From positions 3,968,001-4,032,000 of the forward strand of contig NC_085925.1 in the NCBI RefSeq assembly GCF_035222485.1: a stretch of 64,000 nucleotides of DNA, read 5' to 3'. The position numbers and the translations under genes are program-made. The stretch comes from Podospora pseudoanserina. Lineage: Eukaryota; Ascomycota; Sordariomycetes; Sordariales; Podosporaceae. Below the pieces are notes generated by a model. It was not told the origin of the DNA. It searched no databases and was given only the letters and a program-made list of their open reading frames with translations. This document shows, in pieces, positions 57,547 to 64,000 of the stretch. Position 1 is the first letter of the stretch, and each line of letters starts with the position of its first letter.

Positions 57547-58122
57547 TCAGGCATGACTCCAAGGCAGCACCTCCGTCTTTTTATCCCCCCCTACATCAAC
57601 CGCCTCGGCACCAACAAGAAAGAATACCACTCTCGCCCAGACGGTATCGCTCTTGTTTTCCCAAGCATGCATCGTCCCTCTTTGCACGACCACATCACCC
57701 TTTTTGAGCCTTCTCTTCTCCCCGCCGTCCAGAGTCAGCTCCATCTCTCCTTCGATCACCACCCCAAAGTCGATTGTTTCTGTCCTGTGAAACTGGATTG
57801 CCTGCCCTGGTCCCCAGTCGCAGTACCGCACGAGTGTTTCCCCTGGTGCCTTTGGGAACCAGAGCGTGCCTGGGCTTGGCTGGAGGGGGTGAGCCTGGAG
57901 ACGGTTGATGTCATCTTCAGTGGACATGTTGAGGGGGGTGGTGAAGGTTTTGTAGAGGTCGTGGACAACCATGCCTACTGAGCCGTACGGGGTTGGGGAG
58001 GAGGGGAGGAGGGAGGGAGGGCCGAAGATGGAGAGGCCGGTGGTGGGGGAGTGCGTTGTCACATGGCGGGTAGGGGAGCCGAGGGGGTTGTAGATGGGTT
58101 GGTCTCTTTCTGAGGAGGACAT
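57547..58122 (-). CDS. Cupin-domain protein
   Basis: A single exon of 191 residues from ATG 58122 (MSSSERDQPIYN). The longer frame opens only at TTG. The cupin fold is in the C-terminal half: GQAIQFHRTETIDFGVVIEGEMELTLDGG (motif 1, metal-binding H and E), then LKKGDVVVQRGTMHAWENKSD (motif 2, G-D-x6-G-x2-H). It has no signal peptide. Small cupins of this type act as isomerases, dioxygenases or binding proteins, and some sit in polyketide clusters. No such cluster is here. It lies between the tRNA genes. Confidence 0.88.
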   Translation of the reverse strand: MSSSERDQPIYNPLGSPTRHVTTHSPTTGLSIFGPPSLLPSSPTPYGSVGMVVHDLYKTFTTPLNMSTEDDINRLQAHPLQPSPGTLWFPKAPGETLVRYCDWGPGQAIQFHRTETIDFGVVIEGEMELTLDGGEKRRLKKGDVVVQRGTMHAWENKSDTVWARVVFFLVGAEAVDVGGDKKTEVLPWSHA

Positions 58123-58494
58123 GGCGGTGGTGGTGATGGGGGTTGTTGACAAAGGAAGATGGGTTTACTGTGGGGGAAAAGAAAGAGTGGCGATGTGGAA
58201 CGGAGCGTCAAGAGTGTTTTGATGAGTGCAAACCCCTCTCGGAGGTAAAAGAAGGGTCCAGTCTTATCATATGAAAAGCACGGTGGGTGTGCGGCCGGGT
58301 ATTATCCAATGGTGGTCATATATATACACCGGACCTGTTGAGTTGTACAAACAATGCGAGGGGCAATCTACCTTATGTCGGTTGATGTTGAACACACACA
58401 GCCAATGATACTTCTTGCATCCCCTTTACCACCAAAAATAAGAATAAAAAAGTGGGAGAATTGCCAAAAGTAAACTCTTCATGTGATGAATGCT

Positions 58495-58606
58495 TGGACG
58501 AGCTGGGAATCGAACCCAGGACCTTTCGCATACAATGGATCCTTGATCTTAAGGATACAAGGATGAGTATGCTAAGCGAACGCTCTACCAACTGAGCCAC
58601 ACGCCC
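58495..58606 (-). tRNA. tRNA-Ala (AGC) with a long intron
   Basis: Read on the minus strand, the acceptor GGGCGTG pairs with CTCGTCC, with a G3-U70 pair and one T-T mismatch. The D arm is GCTCAGTTGGTAGAGC. The anticodon stem TTCGC/GCGAA encloses TTAGCA, with AGC at 58573-58571, followed by an intron of about 38 nt that can form an ATCCTT/AAGGAT hairpin. T arm CTGGG-TTCGATT-CCCAG. Confidence 0.92.
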
Positions 58607-58998
58607 TTTTCTTTTGCTTGATGAGTGGACATGGCCAGAGATTTCGCTCATGACTGAAAAGCAAGCCACGTAAAGGAGCCAGAAAGCCAAGAGTACGAAG
58701 GCTAACAACAACACAGGCAAAAGATTATTGCAAAACCAAAACCAGGCAAAACAAGAGGCAGGGTATACCATTTCATCACCTTGCCAGGCACCAGCCGTAG
58801 CTTTCTCTTCTCAACGGTATCTAGTGCCAACAAGTCTATCTCCCAACCGAGAAAAAATAAAGGGTGCTGCTGTGTGCGTGTATGTTTCATCATTGCGCGC
58901 CAAATGCTCTCATGCCATAATACAAGAACAGGAAGATCGAGACCAACATCAAAAAGAGAAAATTCAAAAACTACACCATGACGTCCCGAGAACCACGC
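58607..58998. other. Intergenic region
   Basis: Between tRNA-Ala and the 3' end of the Crh gene. Nothing else seen. Confidence 0.5.
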
Positions 58999-60911
58999 TT
59001 AGCTGTAACCGCCGCCGCCACCGTTTCCACCATTCCAGTACCCCTGTTGAGGGCCGTTAGCCGGTCCTGGAGGGTTGCCGTACCCCGATGATTGTTGCTG
59101 CAGCTGCGGAGGGGTTCCGTATCCGCTCGTGGGTGTGGTGAAGCTCCTCTGAGGCTGGGGATGAGCGAGAGGTGCTGGGCTGGTGGTGGCGCTTCGCTGC
59201 GGCGGCTGACCGATGCCAAAGTCAAACCCGTGCTGTTGCTGATTCGGTCCCGGTGACCCCATCCTCGACTGAAGGCTTTGGTTCGTCATGCTCCGTGTCG
59301 GTGGGTGTGGCAGGGGTTGGTGCGGGGGCGGCGACATGGACTGGTTGTACAAAGACCCTGTTGGTGAGCGCAAGCCTTCGTGTGGGTTGTAAGGAGACGG
59401 GGCGCCGGGGGACCGGGCGTTTTGAGTGCTGACATAGTTGGGGCCAAAGGGGTTCGTGGGGTCTACCGTACGTGGAGACTGCGCGCCTTCGCGAAGAAGA
59501 GGAGTGCTCGTGGGGCTCATGGGACCGTCGTTGCCATTGTTGGCGGCACGAGCAGCCGCGGCACCGGCACCGGCACCGGCACCGGCCGCGGCCGCTGTGG
59601 CCATGGCGACAACGTTGCCGAACTTCTCGTTGGCGGGGGCGGGCGAAGGGGGAACACTGTAGCTGTCCTTGTCGGCATGCCCGTTTTGGGCCATGTCCTT
59701 GGCATTGTACTCGTGAGCGTTGCTTGTGAAAGCATCAGGGTTGATGCCCTCCTTTCTGAACCGCTCCATCTCCAGACGCTCGGCTTCGGCACGCGCCGCG
59801 GCCTCGGTGGCCTCCTTGGCCCCCTGCCTTCTCTGGCGGATGCAGTAGAATAGAGCAGCGAAGAGGATGGCAGCACCGACAGAGGAGCCACCGGCGTAGA
59901 TGGCAATTTTGGCGGCGTTGGGAAGTTCCTCCCATTTCTCGGCCATGGTCTTCTCGGGCACAGGGGGTGGCGCGTTCATGACCTCCTCGACGGTAGAATT
60001 ACCCCTTGATAAGAGTCAGTCACGGGGCCAATTTGGGGTTGACGGAAGGAGCTTCTTCAAACTTACTCGACAATCTGGATGCTCTCCCACGAACCAGACC
60101 GGTCTCCATACACATATTCTTTGCCGCTGCTGTAGTCGGTGACGTGGCAGTTCTTGACAAACATGGAAAAGGGGCCCTTGGTGTAGTCGGTAGTACCGCC
60201 GGCCCACTCGCGGGTGCCCTCGGGCAGGCTGGGGTCACCACCAGCCCAGATACCGATAGAAATGCGCATGGGTGTCTGGGGGTACAGATCCATGCCACCC
60301 TCATCTTTCTTGCCGTCGCCTTTGCTAATGGCATCCTCTGGAGTCAGTCTGCGGAACTTGGCGCCGTCAATGTAGAAGTCAAGGTAGTCCTTGGTCCAGT
60401 CCAGGGTGTAGTTGTGGAAGTCGTCCTGAACGCTGGGGATCTGGTCGTACTGGGCGTTGGTGTAGTGCGGTTGGTTCTTGCCAAAGTAGTTGCTCTGAGC
60501 GACGGTGGAGTTGCCGCCAAAGAATTCCCAGTCGATCTCGTCCAGGTTGTCGCTCAACAACATGATGGAGCTAATGATGCCGCGACCGGGAGCTGCCTTG
60601 AGCCAGATTTCGGTACGACCCCAGAAGATGTAGAAGCGAGAGCGAATGGTGGGCGAGTCGCCCTGCTTGTTGATGGTGAACTCGGCACCAGTCTCGGGAG
60701 AGTACTTGACAGGGCCGACGGTTGTTTCCCAGGCTTCGAACTTGGGGGTGGCGTTGAAGACAAAGTTGTAGTCCATGCCGAAGGCGGGGTTTGGCGGGCA
60801 CGTCTCGTTCATGGGAAAGCAGTGGGTGGTGACCTGGGCGGCGACATTGCTGATGAGCGATGTCCACGCCAGCAGCCCGAGGGCCGGGACGAAAGATGGT
60901 GTTAATCTCAT
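58999..60911 (-). CDS. Crh-type cell-wall transglycosylase (GH16) with membrane anchor
   Basis: Exons 60911-60067 and 60004-58999 encode 616 residues. After a signal peptide (MRLTPSFVPALGLLAWTSLI), the GH16 domain (about 30-280) carries the Crh active site DEIDWEFFG and SNYFGKNQPHYTNAQY, with Trp/Asn-rich strands. Crh enzymes join chitin to beta-1,6/1,3-glucan in the wall. A membrane helix (about 303-325, ...IAIYAGGSSVGAAILFAALFYCI) then leads to a long cytosolic tail rich in Ala/Gly repeats, Pro and Gln with a GGNGGGGGY end. Many fungal Crh proteins are GPI-anchored, so a transmembrane form with a cytosolic tail is a notable variant. The intron ends in AAG (TTATCAAG). Confidence 0.92.
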
Positions 60912-61855
60912 TGTCGATTCAGCTGTCGTATGCTTGGGGTGTTGTATTGATGTATGTACAAATGTTGCTCGCTCAGACTGTTGATATGTACGTCTTGTGT
61001 CGCCGAGTGATCAGAGTAGTTGCATGTCGCTGTACTGCTCTTTGTATTCTCCAAGGATGTCGTCGTCCAAAAAAATCGTGTAAAAATCGGGGATCAAGAT
61101 CAACTGATCGGCCGTGTCGGAAAAGAATCGAATGTTTGGAGGGATTGTGTGAGGCAATTGGGAGTGCCTCGTCTCGGTCAGGGCAAGTTGAGTGCTTGCC
61201 GCGTGTGGTTGTAGCTGGAGCTGGTGGGTGAAGGAGTGTGGTGTGTGGTGCTGTCGAGGGATCTCAACAGAAAAGGGAATGTCAACGACGGACGAAAAGA
61301 GATGGGACATAGAGATGAGAAAAAGAGATTAGGAGGCCCGAAAAGGGGCGTGTCGATAAGCAGACACAGCAGGATTCCTCGCGAACCGAAGCTTGGGCTC
61401 TCTCGGCAGGCCTTGGCGGTTAAGCCCTTTGCGGGATAGCCCGCTGGAGCACGCGCCAGTGTCCGGGGAAGCCCCTGAAGGACTGCTTGTTTCATGTTAG
61501 CGCACCTGCTGTTGAACCAATCACAGGCTGTCATCCAGAGACTAGCATTTTCTTGGGACTGCAGAAGCGGAGAAGCCATCTTGGATTTTCAGGCACAACG
61601 GCCACACGCAGATGAGTGTGACCTCACTGGTCCACTGTTGCGAAACTGTGAATTTTTTTGGTTTTATTTATATTTTTACTGTTATTTTTATTCTTCTCAT
61701 CAGCGAAAGAAGAAACCGAAACCTTCCATTTCTCATCTCCCGTCTACTGGGCTGCGGGTGTCGCGGGCCGCCCACCGCTGACATTTACCCGCTACCTATC
61801 TTAGTTGACAGCACCCGATCCAGCCGTTGATCAACACTAGCTACTTTGTCCAACT
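60912..61855. other. Intergenic region between Crh and P450
   Basis: About 940 bp upstream of the Crh gene and downstream of the P450. It includes a very T-rich stretch near 61650-61690. No gene found. Confidence 0.5.
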
Positions 61856-63588
61856 CTAGATAGGCTTGCTCTCCTGGATTGCCGTGTCTCTCCTCATCAC
61901 ACTCACCCACATATCACTGTGTAGCCACAAGCTGTAGTTGTGCGCTTTCCACGGCTCATAAGGGTACACAAGTTGGAAGTCAAAGTGCCGCAACAGCTAC
62001 CATTGGCAAACAAGTCCCGTGTATCAGTCTCACATCCCGATGATCTGCAAGGAGGGGTAGCACAAGACAAACATACCTCGACGAAAATCTTGTTCAACTC
62101 AAGAAAGGCGACAGTCTTCCCAGGACACCCCCATCGTCCATACCCGAATACAAGTTCGGCCACTCTCTTCATCTCGACAAACTTCTTCTCGTTCTGAGCC
62201 GCGGCCTCGATCCACCTCTCGGGTCGAAAAAGGTCCGCATCCTCCCCGAAGGTGCCCTTGTGCCGTCCTGTTGACCAGAAGCTTGCTGCAATTCTCGTCC
62301 CACCAGGCACAAATTTGCCGTCGATGGTATCACCTTCGGGGGGAACCACCTTCAACGGGATGCCGGTGAAGGGGGGGTAGAGACGAAGTCCTTCGTAGAT
62401 GACTCCCTGCAGATATGGCAGTTTGGCACCTTCGGCGGCTGTGATTGGATTCGAGATCTTGCCGCTCTTGATGCCCTCATCAATCTCTGTCTGCAGAGCT
62501 TGATACACCCTCGGCGTTGTCATGACATATAGCATTGTCGCTCGAATGGCGGTAGCGGTTGTATCAGACCCGGCCACGATCTGGATCAAGACCTCGGCTT
62601 CGCACTCACGCTGAGAGAGACCATGCCGTACAAACGAGCCCTTCCAAGGAATTACCTGTCAGCGGTCGTCGTTGCCGAGTCCTAGAGAAGAGGGGAAACC
62701 TACCAACATGTCCTTCCTGTCCTCTGCCCCCTCTCCGAATCTCTCCCCCACCAACATCCGAGCCAGTCTCATCAGCAACCCCAGCCCCGCCTTGTCCGTC
62801 GCTTTTGGCCCGATCAATTTCAGAGTAAGATCATTTGCAAACAACCCCCTCAACAAGGGAGCCGACGATATTGCAACCGACTTCGGAGCATGTCTCTCCA
62901 CTAATCCCAAATAATCAACCCCGTGCTTATCCGCTCCCTCGGTCAGTACCATCTCAAAGTCGGCCTCATGACCAAACGCAATCCGCGAAATACTATCCAA
63001 GGTGAAATGTGAGCTCAACCTGGCCAAATCAATCGTCATTCCCTGCTCGACTTTGCGCTCAAGTACCTCTCTCACTTGTCGCAGTTTGAGGTCAATATCC
63101 CCTTCCAAATTCGGCACATCCTTCCCCGCGTACCCAGCTGAGAGCTTAGCCTTGAGCTCGTCGTGGTACTTGGTGTCCAAGGTCGTGAACATGGTGTCGG
63201 TGAGGGGATCAAGCCGGGACTGTTTATACCAGTCGGATCTGGAGTATTTGGACCGAGCCCCTGAGGTGCGTCTGATCACCTCCGGGTCCGACGTGATGAG
63301 GTCGTTGGGGCCAACTCGGATGGTGGACATGTGGCCGTACTTGGAGTTGGCAGCAGTGAAGTAGTCGGCCATGCGGCCCGAGCGGTGGACCTTGTAGAGC
63401 CAGAGATATGAGAAAGAAGTGGTAGGCGGGCCAGGGAAGCGCCGGAGTGGAGAGAAAAAATGGCAGTAGATGGCAGTAGAGAGGTAGTATGTCATGAACA
63501 GAAGCAGCAGAAAAGCAGGGACCGAGTAGGAGAGCGGAGGGTTGGGGATCTCGGGCAGAACGGCCATCATGTGCGACGGATAAGTCAT
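61856..63588 (-). CDS. Cytochrome P450 (pisatin demethylase / benzoate hydroxylase-like clan)
   Basis: Exons 63588-62704, 62640-62077 and 61996-61856 encode 529 residues. An N-terminal membrane anchor (...SYSVPAFLLLLFMTYYLS) is followed by the hinge RRFPGPP. The I-helix is seen as AGSDTTATAIR, then EGLR (ExxR), FRPERW and the heme loop FGYGRWGCPGKTV (Cys about 467). The third exon supplies the last strands, including SLWLHSDMWVSV. It should be an ER monooxygenase needing a CPR partner. The substrate is unknown and no biosynthetic neighbours are present. Intron 1 most likely ends in AAG (CCTTGGAAG), giving DMLGSFVRHGL. A CAG 15 nt earlier is also in frame. Confidence 0.92.
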
Positions 63589-64000
63589 GGCTTCGGTATC
63601 CTAGTGGGAGGTACAAAACAGAGAAATACTGACGAGAAGCTTAACAGCGAGTTGACACAAGAAGGAGCTGGAAAGAGGGGAAAGTCCATCATGTGGAAGG
63701 CGCATAGAGATATCCATTTCCCCCGCACACTGTAGGTTGCATGAGTGCCAACTTCACCAATCACTTGAACATTGATGCTGTGTTACACTCCTTCATCGTC
63801 TTGGTAAACAACAAGGCGGCACCTTACCATAGGTAGCCAATAAGCCACTGGTAGGCCAAGGTACCTAGGTAGCGATCTTGTGAGCAGGGCAACTACCTTG
63901 AAAAGAAAGAAAAAAGAAAAAGAAATAGGAGATGGTGAATACCACCAAGAATCAAAACCTTCAGATTTACAATTACAACAGGCCGAGGTTGGTCGCACCT
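63589..64000. other. Right-edge intergenic region
   Basis: P450 promoter side and an A-rich tract near 63900-63930. No gene supported. Confidence 0.5.

Overview
The window is a gene-dense stretch of nuclear DNA from a filamentous ascomycete, most likely Sordariomycetes and plausibly Sordariales. Evidence for this: short introns (about 47-130 nt) with GTRNGN donors and CTRAC branch sites, a HET-domain gene, S8, laccase and GH16 secreted enzymes, a PDR-type ABC transporter, a Crh-type wall enzyme, intron-bearing tRNA genes, and conserved PGK, Sem1/DSS1, IML2 and Mpv17 genes on both strands. No CRISPR, retroelement or viral remnant was seen. Gene models below were built by hand from splice signals and reading-frame phase. 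Exon coordinates are given where the phases close exactly.

Layout. 1-3.2 kb: a cut-off hypothetical gene, tRNA-Asn and a DUF3176-type membrane protein. 3.9-12.5 kb: a head-to-head pair of related protein-kinase genes. The leftward one appears to run through a row of six single-codon (3-nt) exons into a HET domain. 12.6-28.3 kb: a secreted subtilase, an AAA ATPase, a small membrane protein, a BBE-type FAD oxidase, a Dabb protein, a hypothetical gene whose 3' end is formed by a hAT-type MITE, a GH16 glucanase, a methyltransferase and a basic hypothetical protein. 28.9-42.7 kb: mostly housekeeping genes (alpha/beta hydrolase, tRNA-Gly, sterol-desaturase-like enzyme, IML2, Sem1, phosphoglycerate kinase, Mpv17 family). 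43.6-63.6 kb: laccase, ACS-family MFS transporter, bZIP factor, full-size PDR ABC transporter, tRNA-Ala(CGC), tRNA-Asp, cupin, tRNA-Ala(AGC), Crh-type transglycosylase and a cytochrome P450.

The most unusual structure is at about 5994-6526 on the minus strand. Six consecutive intron-like units, each with donor, branch site and acceptor, are separated by exactly 3 nt (GAT, GAG, TAC, CGT, AAC, GCC). All are phase 0, and they link the kinase exon to a HET exon that has no start codon of its own. If the units are spliced, the region could yield many in-frame linker variants, and intron retention would give a kinase-only product. A second recurrent feature is frequent AAG 3' splice sites, often just after a CTGACAG branch site whose own AG is skipped.

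Functional themes are non-self recognition and signalling (kinase pair, HET), secreted degradation and oxidation (S8, GH16, laccase, FAD oxidase), efflux and detoxification (MFS, ABC, P450 near a bZIP) and wall remodelling (Crh). No co-regulated biosynthetic cluster is evident.
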